Below are positions 11,402 to 22,154 of a DNA stretch of 64,000 nucleotides, piece after piece. The translations under genes were made by a program, and so were the position numbers. The DNA is taken from the NCBI RefSeq assembly GCF_032854445.1, contig NC_088302.1, positions 30,101,979 to 30,165,978 of the forward strand, in the 5' to 3' direction. Within the stretch, counting starts at the first letter, position 1. Each line of letters begins with the position of its first letter. The notes beneath the pieces were generated by a model. The model searched no databases, was not told where the DNA came from, and saw only the letters and a program-made list of their open reading frames with translations. The stretch comes from Liolophura sinensis. Taxonomy: Eukaryota; Mollusca; Polyplacophora; Chitonida; Chitonidae.

Positions 11402-11560
11402 TTTATTTGTTTGATTGGTGTTTTGCGCTGTCTTTCACTTATACGACGGCGGCCAGCATTATGGTTGGTGGAAACCGGGCAGAGCCCGGGGAAAATCCAC
11501 GACCATTCGCAGGTTGTTGGAACACCTTCTCACGTAAGACCGGAGAGGGTGTCTCTATAA
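11402..11560 (-). mobile_element. SINE copy in unit 1 spacer
   Basis: Family body in reverse orientation (TTTATTTGTTTGATTGGTG ... ACGACGGCGGCCAGCATTATGG). It shares with units 2 and 3 a deletion of ACTCTAGAAT after the GTGTTTTGCGC/ACGC motif, so the insertion predates the duplication of these units. Confidence 0.8.
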
Positions 11561-11727
11561 TAAGTTATATTCTCAATTATCTGAATTATGACTTGATGAT
11601 GAATATATACAGTTATTAGGCCATCCCATGGTGTGTAGTAAACTTTAACATGCTGACCTGACAAACCACACTCAGCTTTCCACCCTATAAACTCACCATG
11701 TGACTAGCACGCACGTATGGCTTGGCT

Positions 11728-12027
11728 TAAAGGAGAAGAAAATTTAAAAACATGACACTATAGGCTGAAAAGAGCCATTTTTTTCTATCTGATGGCGCCT
11801 GCTGCATAATTTTGCGACATTTCCTCGCCATACACGTAAAGCCTGAAAACGGCAAAGCTGGCATAAAACGCCGAGTCCATGGAGTCCTACATCTTTAACG
11901 CCTTGTAATTTATTCTGGGGGTGTGTTGCCTCTCAGCCAATGACAGTCGTTAAAACTGCCGGCTTGTTCGTGTAAACTCGGAACCTACGTCCAACATTCC
12001 GGTCTCCCGATCGTCAAGTGGAAAACG
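11728..12027 (+). repeat. Dispersed repeat, copy in unit 1
   Basis: Starts TTAAAGGAGAAG and ends near CCCGATCGTCAAGTGG. Related copies lie in unit 2 (from 19984), unit 3 (from 28548) and, alone, at 63433-63630. In unit 1 the end is uninterrupted, which gives the empty site for the MITE-like insertion of units 2 and 3. Confidence 0.7.
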
Positions 12028-12584
12028 AACTGTACTGTTCGCTACCTTCTGGGAAGAAGAGTTCTACCGGAAATGTACGAACTGCACTTCGGCGGTTTCC
12101 GACGGTAATTCCCCTCCTAACACAGAAGACTTCAGGACTAGTTCTTTGGCAAAATGGAGTCACCCACAGCGGATTTTGGCGCTGACTATATTTATAATTT
12201 ATCAACTTGAGGTACATATTAGAATTTTTTCTATGCATGCTATTATTTTCAATGGTATTTGATTGATATATCCCCTAACCCCGCGGGGTGGGTCATCAAC
12301 TGACGCTAGGCCTACGACACACACAAATCTGTGATGAAAACCTTACACGTTTTCAGTCCACGCACCAAGAGAAAGTTGTCCGAAGAAACTGTGTGTAAAT
12401 TTCTGTGTCAGAATTTGTGACAGTATTTGCAGGTGTTAAAATTATGTACAGTGGAGCCCAGGTACTTTGGTCTCCGTTTCAGCCGAGAGGCCAAGATGAT
12501 GTCAATATGATAGGTCGTGTGAGCAGATGAAGGAGCCGGACTAAAATAAAGATTTATCACAAGTCCCATTATTGTAACCTGTGT

Positions 12585-12690
12585 ATAATTTGATTGGTGC
12601 TTTATGCCATATTCAGGAATATTTTCACTTTTACGACGGCGGCCAGCAATATAATAGAGGTAAAACTGATCGAGCCTCGGAGACTTTTTG
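12585..12690 (-). mobile_element. Old SINE fragment, unit 1
   Basis: Diverged family body (TTGATTGGTGCTTTATGCC ... TTACGACGGCGGCCAGCAA). Orthologous copies lie at 21493-21600 and 30091-30195. Confidence 0.65.
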
Positions 12691-13082
12691 TTTTATAATA
12701 TCGGTCAATATCGGTTTTCATCTTTGTTGCAATGTTAAAAGCTATAAACATCGGAGTGAACATAATCATGTGTTTTATTAATTGTTTACAAAGGGACATC
12801 GAGAGGGAACATACGTGTAGATAACTCCTAAATTTGTTCAACAAGCTTAAAACCATATGTGTCCCGATGAACTGCGCTCACATGCAAAGTATAATTCCCA
12901 CTTTGGTGCTACCCCATATGATCTTATTTATTGTTTCACACCGCCCTTCATACCTAGCGGTTTATATTTACAAGCGATTGGCCCCAGCTGATGTCAGGGG
13001 CAGGGATCCAGCCAAGTCTCACTGCTGATTATCTTGCCGTCATACTAAAATGACGACATATCATTCTGTTAATGGAGAGCGA

Positions 13083-13192
13083 TGACGTTTCGCACGTGAA
13101 ATGACGTCATATCTTTATGACGTCATAAATCAGAACCGACTGTGTGGCCATTTCTCAAGAAATATGGACGTGAAAACCACACGGTTTTATAC
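13083..13192 (+). promoter_or_regulatory. Kinase unit 2 promoter: E-box, two CREs, TATA-like box
   Basis: CACGTG 13093-13098, TGACGTCA 13102-13109 and 13118-13125, and TTTTATAC 13185-13192, about 56 bp before the ATG at 13248. A half-CRE (TGACGTTT) precedes at 13083. Spacing matches units 3 and 4. Confidence 0.68.
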
Positions 13193-14762
13193 TCGCTCTC
13201 TTAAATCTGATCTTAGCAGCGATTTTTGGCAGAGACCATCATCAGAAATGCAGTCAAGTAATGCACGAAAGGTCAGTGCGACTAAATATCATATAGGTTA
13301 ATCCATATTAACATCAAATTTTCAAGTTGTTAAAATGTGAAATGCCTGATGTTTTACTTTGTTTACTTTGCATTTTACCTAGTTCGAGGTTGCAAACAAA
13401 AGGCTAGCTTACTTTGTGAATCTGACATTCATATCTCTAGATGATCTTTCAAAACTATCCTTAGTGATGTACATCAGTCGATAATAAAATATTTTGTCCA
13501 TCTAAACAACAAAAGTATTACGGGTTAGGGAATGCATCCAGATCTACGTGTGGTCAACGTTTAGTTACTGGGTGTTTTGTACGGAAAATAGTCAATGGCA
13601 CAGGAATAATTTCAGCTAACAAGGATATGACAACTTCACGCAAACAGTGCGCTGTTTTCCTCGTGAAAACCATTGAAAAACATACTTAACAACACAACAA
13701 TAAATGTGAGACCAATGTTAAATGTTTGATCGTTAAAATGGTTAGACCTAACAGTAATGATATGAGGGATGTGCCGGACTATCTTGTATATTCCGACCCC
13801 ATATTTCCCTCAGGATGTAGTGGAATAACTAAAGGTGCAGATATTCATAAGGGGGTCGTAAATAAGTGAAGACATTCATACTACATATATTTGTCTTTAT
13901 ATTAACTCGGTATAAACTCATAGAACGTCCGCATCTATATCGTTGTTGTTGTAGCTATTGTTCCAGCGCGGACGTGATAGAAACTAAGGCAGAACGCCTT
14001 TCACATCTTGGCAGAGTTTATTTGTTTCATAAATATAGTCTGGATAAATAGATGTCTTTCTAAATCAGATTTTAAACAACGATAGCCTTAAAACTTTATT
14101 CTACAAATATATAGGGCCTAGTCGACATACACATTAATTCAAAATTATTTCAGAGTCAGGTAGAGAAAATGCCTTGTTTTTTAAAATCAGAAACGACAGT
14201 TTTACAGCGCAATGTCGTACATTTATTATAATTAATTTATATATGCCTAGTCTTGATTTTCACTTTTAAAAGTCCCTTCCAGTATTACATTAGTCGACTG
14301 AATTGTCAACATATTTGAAATTATTGTTTTCTGTTCAACAGTGGGTTGGGTCGGATCGATTCGGTCCACAGCAGTACCAAAAAAAACGAGATGTCGATTT
14401 CGACACTCCTTTGAATCGTAGATCTTATCCTAGAAGGCCCCCTTACTACCAGTATATCCACCCACGTGGGGCACGTGACTATCCAAGAAGTCCCTACAAC
14501 TACTATCAGGTAGGTCTATAAGGAATGTGCACTTGTATACTTTGTTTTCCTAGATGCTCATTACTCTGGTTAAGAAATTCAGTTTCCCCACGGTATATTT
14601 TTGGCATCGATCTTTGAATGCCTCAATGCCTCCATACCCCGTTTGTTCATGACTGAAACTAACAGTATAGATCAGTTGACAAATGTACATACATATAAAT
14701 GTCAAAGAAAAATTGATAATTTTATCATATACATGTATACTGAATAAGTGCTGCAAACACAC

Positions 14763-14763
14763 G

Positions 14764-14842
<79 letters not shown>
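14763..14842. repeat. (TA)n microsatellite next to exon 3 acceptor, unit 2
   Basis: About 80 bp of TA dinucleotides ending 17 bp before the exon 3 splice acceptor. The same intron position has about 40 bp in unit 3 (23688-23730) and only a short run in units 1 and 4. Translated Tyr/Ile runs through it are artefacts. Confidence 0.95.
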
Positions 14843-14845
<3 letters not shown>

Positions 14846-15721
14846 CTGTATATCCACAGGGTTATGGGGGCGGTGACTGGTATCAGAGCCCTATGTACCC
14901 CGACCCCAATGTAGTGCCGCAATACCGTAGTTCACGGCACGCCTGGAACTCTCACCCCCAAGTTGTTTGTCCACAGGGTTATGAAGGTGGTGACTGGTAT
15001 CACAGCCCTGTGTACCCTGACCCCAATGCACTGCCGCACTACCGTAGTCCACGGCAGGCATGGAACTCTCACCCCCAAGTTGTTTGTCCACAGGGTTATG
15101 GAGGTGGTGACTGGTATCACAGCCCTGTGTACCCGGACCCCAATGTACAGCGCCAGTACCATGCCTCAGGACATCCTCGGGAAGAATACCACAGGTCTGA
15201 CGAGGTAGGTTCACTTTGTGTGTATGTAAGAGACCAAACGTCATCTGTCAGACATAGTACATTTAGCTCAGGCCTGTCAGTAAAGGTGCTGCATCCAACT
15301 CATTATATGATCGCTAGATTCCTATCTTTTATACACACAGTGGAAAATCAAATACACGACCATTTTCGAAAACTTGAAGTTCAGATTCTCCGATTACAAC
15401 CAAAACTATTTCAGTCCAAATTTAAATCAATGACAAGTATATAATCCTGTTTCTAAACCAAAAATGATAGCACCTTTTTTAATTTAGATAAAATAATGTG
15501 ACATGATTTGTAAATTGATAGACATTATTTTTCCAAGGTTTTCCAGCTCAGCTGAGGTAACCTGTTGTACATATTGATGAACACAAATTTCCATGTTGTA
15601 GTCCAGTAGATTTAAACTGAACTAAGCGCAGAACTTGTCCTCGACAAGAATCAGAACCATGCAGTAATGAATAATATGTTATAATAAATAGTTGGTCTTT
15701 GTTTCCTTTTCTGCTTCACAG

Positions 15722-16882
15722 GTAGATCTTAGCGGTGAGGAACTATCATCATCAACAAGGCCTGTGGTCAGGCGGCTGTTTGTCCACAAACCTGATGCTG
15801 TCCACGTTAACCGTACGGTACAATCTACAGGGCCAACCCAAGGTCTGGCAAGTCTGCCACGAGGAGTACCGCCAAGTAAAGGCTCTACCCAGATATCACC
15901 CGTAGATTTGTCCGTGAAGCAAGTTGCGGAGAGCAGAAAACAGCCGGGCCCACGAAAACGACAGAGACCAAAATCTATCTCCCCTGGGACCCAGCCCGAG
16001 CCCAAACGTCCAGAGCTTAGGGTACCATCCGTCCCCAAGCCACCAGCCCCTTCCCGATCTGACTCGCCGACTCAGCCAAGACAGTTCACACTTACGGCTT
16101 CACTAAGTACTGTGTCCATCCCTAGTATTTCCCGCACCGATCTGGACTTGGAATACCTGGACGATGGAGCCTGTGACATTCTTGGTGAAGGCGGCTATGG
16201 ATACGTCTAGCGCGGCAGGCTTGAGCAAGACGAGATGGCGACGAACATTGCCGCCAAATTCTTTAAGCCGAACCGGGCGTCTGTGGAGGAAATCGAAAGG
16301 GAGGCAAAGATACAGCGGTACCTACAAGACACCGGAGCTGTACCCAAAGTCCACGGGCTCATCAACATGGCTAGCAAAGGCGCCGATCCCATTCTGGTCC
16401 AGGAGTGTGTTGGTCAGGGAACAACTGTAGAGGATTTAATGGCCAGAGGGGCCGACAGAAAGACATGGCTGCAATTTACTCTACAAGCGGCCCAGGGACT
16501 GCAGAAAATCCACCAGAAAGGCGTCCTTCTGAACGACATAAAGTTCGACAACATCCTCTTGGACGAGAGTCTAGAGTCCCTCAAGGTGAAATTTGTGGAC
16601 ATGGGTATGGCAACATTTAACTCCAGCTACACCAGTACTGTGAAACCCGCCGACATGGTGGACTGTCATCACATTGCCCCGGAAGTTGTTAATCAAGCGC
16701 CGTCTAGCGTCAAGTCAGACCTGTACAGCCTGGGTTACGTCTTGCGTGTTATCGGGGAGGATGCTCATCTGCCAGACTTGGAAATGTTGGGGTTCCTGTT
16801 GATGCGTGACAATCCTGCTCAACGACTGAGTCTTCCAGTTTTCATAAAGTGTGTGGAATTCTTCATGGATTCTTGTAATTGA
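15722..16882 (+). CDS. Unit 2 exon 4: kinase frame with internal TAG
   Basis: Same 387-codon layout as the other copies, broken once by TAG at 16208-16210. Downstream it keeps the Lys, LNDIK, DMG, APE and SDLYSLG motifs. An internal ATG at 16235 could start only a fragment that lacks the glycine loop and is unlikely to be an active kinase. Confidence 0.8.
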
Positions 16883-17749
16883 ATGCTCGGAGTTAATTCA
16901 CCTGATACTACTGTCTGTGATAAAAACGATGGGACAACAAAATCTACCTCAGGATGTTGCTCTGTTATGTTATTTCCCATTTTTACGGAGGCGTTAAAAA
17001 AAGTGCTAAAGACGAGATTGCTTTTCCACTGAGCCTTAAACACATATAGCATCTTGAGACACCCACACGTTCAGGTCAGACGTTCATTACAACGAAAAAA
17101 AATCGTGAAGATATATATTTATTCTAAAATGTTCAAAGGCGTTTTTGTATAGAACTGGACCAAAGTATTACGGGCTCTTTCTTAGTATGTTTATATTATT
17201 GAGAAATAAATTTACACCTTCAACAGAAGTATTAATTTCCGCTGGTTCGGATATAGATGTATATTGAATTTTTATTACAATGTTCAACTTTATACCTGTT
17301 ATGAACATCATTTCTATATAGATGTCACATTTTGCTACAGTTGTTGAATTCGTTAAATGTTATAGCAAAATGTCTTTCTACCATAAAGAAACCATTTATT
17401 TGTATGGAAATTATGTCTATATATACATTCTTGATGAATACAGTATGATCTTTTATTTCTCTACAGCTGAAGTGTTTGTTGTGTATTTCCTTCTACTCTT
17501 AATTCTTTTATGCCTTGTAACACATATTTTTCTCGTGTATACCAAGAACACTTTACTCATATTCAACTGCCCTTGCCTGTCGCGATTTCATTGTAGAATT
17601 ATCGCTGACTCTATTGTGGCAGAGATGCATTTGCTTTCTCCATCTAAACACTTGAAAAAACTTCCACTCACCTTCATAAATTGAGCATGTCCATTTTTAT
17701 CCCAGGCATATAAATAGTGACGTATGGGTTACAGTGACATAAAGCTGCT

Positions 17750-18260
17750 TTGTGGATATGTACCCATGCCAAGAAATAGTTGCTCCCTCTGTTGACGACA
17801 TGGTACGGAGGGAGGAGGTCACCTGTTCGAATCCTCGGATCCTCGAATGCGGCTCACCTCATGAGGTTTGTCAAGTACGTGTGGAGATACCTTTGGGATT
17901 TTTTGTCATGTGCCAGAAGATAATCGATCGCTTCCACGAAACCTTGCCTAATTCCCTCCCCTTTCATTTGGTTTGTCAAGTACCTGGTGATACGCAATCG
18001 TTTCCACCAGACACGGCCTGATTGCCTCCATCAGCAGCTCTTGCTTTAGGAGGTTTATCAAGTGCCTGGAGAGTAGCAGTCTTTCTCAACCTACAGGATG
18101 TTGGTCATTTAGTGTACATGCCTTTGAGAGAAGAGATGGTTTCCACTAAACCCTGTCTGGTTTTATCCACCCACAGGATGTTGGTCAATTAGGGTAGCCT
18201 ACCTGGAGAAAATCGGTCGTTTCCGCCAGACCCTGGCTGGTTTACTCTAGTCCTGAGGGC
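17750..18260 (+). repeat. tRNA-like head and degenerate ~75-80 bp repeats, unit 2
   Basis: Orthologue of 10060-10640, with B-box-like TGTTCGAATCC and fewer internal copies of the CGGTCGTTTCC-type monomer than unit 1. Confidence 0.6.
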
Positions 18261-18599
18261 CGATTAGTGAAACAAATACACCACATCACCACCAAATTAT
18301 CATTTGCTTGGCTCGAGATATGTGTAAAAAAAAAAGAGACCACTCCATTTTTATATTGGAATATATCCTATTTACATTGCTCACATTCGGTAAGCATCCG
18401 AGGAACATAAATCTAAAATCATGAATCATTTCTTATCGCTAATAATGTTGTAATGTGTGAGAGAAAGCAAATAAAGTAAGCATGACAACTGCCTTTTATG
18501 ACAAAATATCTGACTTTGTATTAGAGTTATCCTTTGCTAATTTATTCTTCGTTCTGTTAAAATAACACAGCGTCGGTGAATCAAAGCTCTTTAATGGTG

Positions 18600-18930
18600 T
18601 TCCATCTTTATGATGCTGGTGTGAGGAGTGGTGATGCTGGTGTGAGGGGTAGCGATGCCGGTGTTACACCGTCATGATGCTGTTGTTACACCATTGTGAT
18701 GCTGGTGTTACACCGTCGTGATACTGGTGCCACTGTCGTGAAACTGGTGGTACACCGTGGTGATACTAGTGGTACACTGTCATGATACTAGAGGTACACG
18801 GTCCTGATACTGGTGTGAGGTTTTCTGATGCCGGTGTGAGATGTCATGATACTCAAGTAAAGAATCGTGTGAGGTGTCGTGATACTCGTGTGAGGAATCG
18901 TGATACTGATGTGAGATGTGAACATAACTG
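18600..18930. repeat. Minisatellite (GTGTTACACCGTCGTGATACTG type), unit 2
   Basis: Short degenerate monomers of roughly 15-30 bp built on GATGCTGGTGTTACACCGT and GTGATACTCGTGTGAGG. Also in units 3 and 4 and almost absent from unit 1. The reverse strand stays open because the monomers often keep frame (SHEYHDTSH-type peptide), but there is no other sign of coding. Confidence 0.8.
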
Positions 18931-19489
18931 TTAGAAGCGTTCCCATATATCCATTTCTGTTCATTCACGAAAAACGAACAAAAAAGAAGAATCAGGCCTA
19001 CACTAATCCTTTTTCCATTCGTTTTAATGATAATTTGAAACAGACTGGTGCTGTGAGAAAGGTGAAGGGGAAAACGAATAAAAACGACGTATACTGAAAC
19101 ATTTTGGGCACGAATACAGAAACAGACTGATCTACCCGCTAATCCACTCACAACGGGATATTAATCCGTAAGACGGCATGAGAGAAAACAGTCCGCGGGA
19201 ACTCCCACTTTTGCGTGTTCGTTCCAACAATAACAACGCATTGACTGACAAGAACGGATTAAGTTACGTATTTTGTCTGCATACCCATCTTACAGGATTA
19301 AATACAATAGTATGCTACACGAAATACTCAAACTGATTTCCGAACGTCGCTGTTTTTTGGTATTATCCGTACGTTTGTTGCAGATTCACAGAGAAGAGTG
19401 TAACACTTGTAATGGTCGTCCTGGCCAGGTATAGGCCTAAACATCTATCGAGGTGTACTGGCCGTCAATGAAGAATGCTTTGCACGGTG

Positions 19490-19490
<1 letters not shown>

Positions 19491-19561
<71 letters not shown>
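19491..19561. repeat. (GT)n microsatellite
   Basis: About 70 bp of uninterrupted GT present only in unit 2. The surrounding sequence is conserved in the other units. Confidence 0.97.
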
Positions 19562-19566
<5 letters not shown>

Positions 19567-19654
19567 AAAGTAATCCTCTGGTGTGAATTTTCTTGCAATG
19601 TTTTGTGTTCCCCTTGGGGTTATTTTTAATAGTTGTTCTCGTCTCTGTATTATT

Positions 19655-19815
19655 TATTTGTTTGTTTGATTGGTGTTTTACGCTGTATTTCACTTGTACG
19701 ACGGCGGCCAGCATTATGGTTGGTGGAAACCGGGCAGAGCCCGGGGAAAACCCACGACCATTCGCAGGTTGCTGCAACACCTTCTCACGTAAGACCGGAG
19801 AGGATGTCTCTATAA
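19655..19815 (-). mobile_element. SINE copy in unit 2 spacer
   Basis: Orthologue of the unit 1 copy at 11402, with the same internal deletion and the same flank (CTATAATAAGGTATATTC). Confidence 0.8.
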
Positions 19816-19983
19816 TAAGGTATATTCTCAATTATCCGAATTATGACTTGATGATGCATATATACAGTTATTAGGCCATCCCATGGTGTGTAGTAAACTT
19901 TAACATGCTGACCTCACAAAACCACACTCAGCTTTTCATCCTATAAACTCACCATGTGACTAGCACGCAAATATGGCTTGGCT

Positions 19984-20264
19984 TAAAGGAGAAGAAAATT
20001 TAAAAACATGACACTATAGGCTGAAAAGAGCCATTTTTTTCTATCTGATGGCGCCTGCTGCATAATTTTGCGACATTTCCTCGCCATACACGTAAAGCCT
20101 GAAAACTGCAAAGCTGGCATAAATCCATGGGGTTCTCCATCTTTAACGCCTTGTAATTTATTCTGGAGGTGTGTTGCCTCTCAGCCAATGAGAGTCGTTA
20201 AAACTGCCGGCTTGTTCGTGTAAACTCAGAACCTACGTCCAACATTCCGGTTTCCCGATCATCA
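19984..20264 (+). repeat. Dispersed repeat, copy in unit 2 (left part)
   Basis: Starts TTAAAGGAGAAG. Similarity to the lone copy at 63433 runs to CCCGATCATCA, where the inserted element 20265-20670 interrupts it. Confidence 0.7.
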
Positions 20265-20670
20265 GGACACAGACCCCCATTACAACTTCCGTTTTTTGGT
20301 AGGGACGATTGTAGTTCTGTGAATTTTAGGGTGTAAAGTCTTTTTTTGCTCCCAGGCGTCCATTTTTGGTGCACAGGTGCATGCTTGGTATTAAAATGCT
20401 GGAAACTGTCTAAACTTTGAGGAGGTATGAGCTTTATTGATGAAAGTTTGAAATTCTGGGTGAGAGGACACAAGGTGTGAGGTAGTGATGAGGCTGCGAG
20501 TGACGTCCCCTTGGCGATGCTAGGCTTCTGCTAAAGATTTTTATGGCTTCTTTCTCACAGGCTGGGCCAGGTATGCACCAAAGCTTATCAGCCACGGAAT
20601 GTTTGGGACTGAGCTACAGCGCTAGACGTTAACATTGTCGCTTATGGAAAATTAATGGAGGTCCGAAGCC
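20265..20670. mobile_element. MITE-like insertion, unit 2
   Basis: 406 bp present in units 2 and 3 and absent from the equivalent site in unit 1 (GATCGTCAAGTGG). The ends share an inverted GACCCCCATTA-type motif (left GGACACAGACCCCCATTA; the right end is slightly changed here). A short direct repeat, ATCA, flanks it. No coding capacity is seen, so it is a non-autonomous DNA-transposon candidate. Confidence 0.6.
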
Positions 20671-21154
20671 ATCAAGTGGAAAACGAACTGTACTGTTCGC
20701 TATCTTCTGGGAAGAAGAGTTCTAACGGAAATGTACGAACTGCACTTCGGTGGTTTCCGACGGCAATTCTTCTCCTAACACAGAAGACTTCAGGACTAGA
20801 TCTTTCACTGTCGGCCGGCATCATTGAAAACTAATGACCGCTTCTCTCTTGTGTGTTACCGGCTCTGTTTCTTATTTGTATAATTTCTTACATACCTTTG
20901 TCTTCGGGAGTTAGTGTTAAACGTTGTTGTGGAAATAGATCTTGCGTTTATCGACTTGGAACGCTTTTTACGGACTACGAATGGTGTAGGAATGTTGAAC
21001 TTGACCCTTATATTTGGCAAAATGGAGTCGCCCACAACGGATTTTGGTGCTGACTTTATTTATAATTTACCAACTTGAGGTACGCTTGCGAGGAAATGCA
21101 TACTCTTTTCAATGGTATTTGATTGATATTTAAACTTTCCTCTCCTTGAACAGA

Positions 21155-21200
21155 AGAGGGGGGGGGGGCGACGGGGGTAGGGGAGAGGAGGGGAGTGAGG
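21155..21200 (+). repeat. G-rich tract, unit 2
   Basis: Run of nine or more G followed by GGGGGTAGGGGAGAGGAGGGG-like blocks, so four G-runs lie close together. This fits potential G-quadruplex sequence. Repeated at about 29754-29800. Confidence 0.8.
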
Positions 21201-21492
21201 TGGGTCATCAACTGACGCTAGGCCTACGACACATACAAATCTGTGATGAAAACCTTACAAGTTTTCATGCACCAAGAGAAAGTTGTCCCAAGAAACTGTG
21301 TGTAAATTTCTGTGTCAGAATTTGTGACAGTATTTGCAGGTGTTAAAATTATGTACAGTGGAGCCCAGGTACTTTGGTCTCCGTTTCAGCCGAGAGGCCA
21401 AGATGATGTCAATATGATAAAAGGTCGTCTGAGCAGACGAAGGAGCCGGACTGAAATAAAGATTTATCACTAGTCCCATTATTGTAACCTGT

Positions 21493-21600
21493 GTATAATT
21501 TGATTGGTGCTTTATGCCATATTCAAGAATATTTTCACTTTTACGATGACGGCCAGCAATATAATAGAGGTAAAACTGACCGAGCCCCGGGGACTTTTTG
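21493..21600 (-). mobile_element. Old SINE fragment, unit 2
   Basis: Orthologue of 12585-12690. Confidence 0.65.
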
Positions 21601-21999
21601 TTATATGATATCGGTCAAATGTTTTCATTTTTGTTTCAATGTTAAGAGCTGCAAACATCGGAGTGAACATAATTATGTGTTTTATTAATTGTTTACAAAG
21701 GTACATCGAGAGGGAACATACGTGTAGATAACTCCTAAATTTGTTCAACAAGCTTAAAACCATATGTGTCCCGATGAACTGTGCTCACATGCAAAGTATA
21801 ATTCCCACTTTGGTGCTACCCCATATGATCTTATTTATTGTTTCACACCGCCCTTCATACCTAGCGGTTTATATTTACAAGCGATTGGCGCCAGGTGACG
21901 TCAGGGGCAGGGATCCAGCCAAGTCTCACTGCTGATTATCATGCCGTCATACTAAAATGACGACATATCATTCTGTTAATGGAGAGCGATGACGTTTCG

Positions 22000-22099
22000 C
22001 ACGTGAAATGACGTCATATCTTTATGACGTCATAAATCAGAACCAACAGTGTGGCCATTTCTCAGGAAATATGGACGTGAAAACCACACGGTTTTATAC
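22000..22099 (+). promoter_or_regulatory. Kinase unit 3 promoter: E-box, two CREs, TATA-like box
   Basis: CACGTG 22000-22005, TGACGTCA 22009-22016 and 22025-22032, TTTTATAC 22092-22099; ATG at 22155. Confidence 0.68.
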
Positions 22100-22154
22100 T
22101 CGCTCTCTTAAATCTGATCTTAGCAGCGATTTTTGGCAGAGACCATCATCAGAA

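Larger units (their letters stand above)
9216..12975. other. Spacer of unit 1
   Basis: Holds the 3' flank with AATAAA at 9510, a tRNA-like-headed repeat block (10060-10640), a reduced remnant of the GATGCTGGTGTGAGG minisatellite (about 10940-11000), a SINE on the minus strand (11402-11560), the dispersed repeat (11728-12027) and an older SINE fragment (12585-12690). A short frame at 9675-9986 is shared by the units but is interrupted in unit 4 and is probably 3' flank. Confidence 0.6.
13248..16882 (+). pseudogene. Kinase gene, unit 2 (nonsense codon in the glycine loop)
   Basis: Exons: 13248-13271 (MQSSNARK), 14342-14509 (168 nt), 14860-15204 (345 nt, three modules), 15722-16882. All junctions are GT-AG and phase 0. 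In exon 4, codon 163, CAG in the other three copies, is TAG (16208-16210), directly after the glycine loop (GYGYV). The normal product would be about 341 residues: the whole N-terminal region without a kinase domain. The rest of the kinase frame remains open to 16882 with few changes, so the lesion is recent, or the short product is kept. A (TA)n run of about 80 bp lies just before exon 3. AATAAA at 17205-17210. Confidence 0.8.
16883..21889. other. Spacer of unit 2
   Basis: Contains AATAAA at 17205, the tRNA-like-headed repeat block (17750-18260), the GATGCTGGTGTTACACC minisatellite (18600-18930), a (GT)n run (19491-19561), a SINE (19655-19815), the dispersed repeat with a MITE-like insertion (19984-20680), a G-rich tract (21155-21200) and an old SINE fragment (21493-21600). 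No gene is supported. A GTG-initiated frame at 20853-21053 is discussed under rejected items. Confidence 0.6.

Noticed and set aside
14683-14859. Open frame with a long Tyr/Ile run joined to the unit 2 module exon
   Set aside because: It is translation of the (TA)n microsatellite and intron 2; the exon starts at the acceptor, 14860.
15692-15721. ATG-initiated reading of kinase exon 4 (MVFVSFSASQ)
   Set aside because: Those ten codons are the polypyrimidine tract and CAG of intron 3. All four copies have the acceptor, and the upstream exons join in phase.
18780-19151. Minus-strand frame of SHEYHDTSH-type repeats (also at 27538 and 36232)
   Set aside because: Product of the GATGCTGGTG minisatellite; the frame is not conserved as a unit between copies.
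20853-21053. Signal-peptide-like frame with KRCCGNRSC, recalling CC-containing neuropeptides such as orexin (second copy at 29465-29650)
   Set aside because: No ATG. The two copies differ by many replacements and a 15-bp loss that removes one of the Cys. Unit 1 lacks the region. Resemblance is probably chance.
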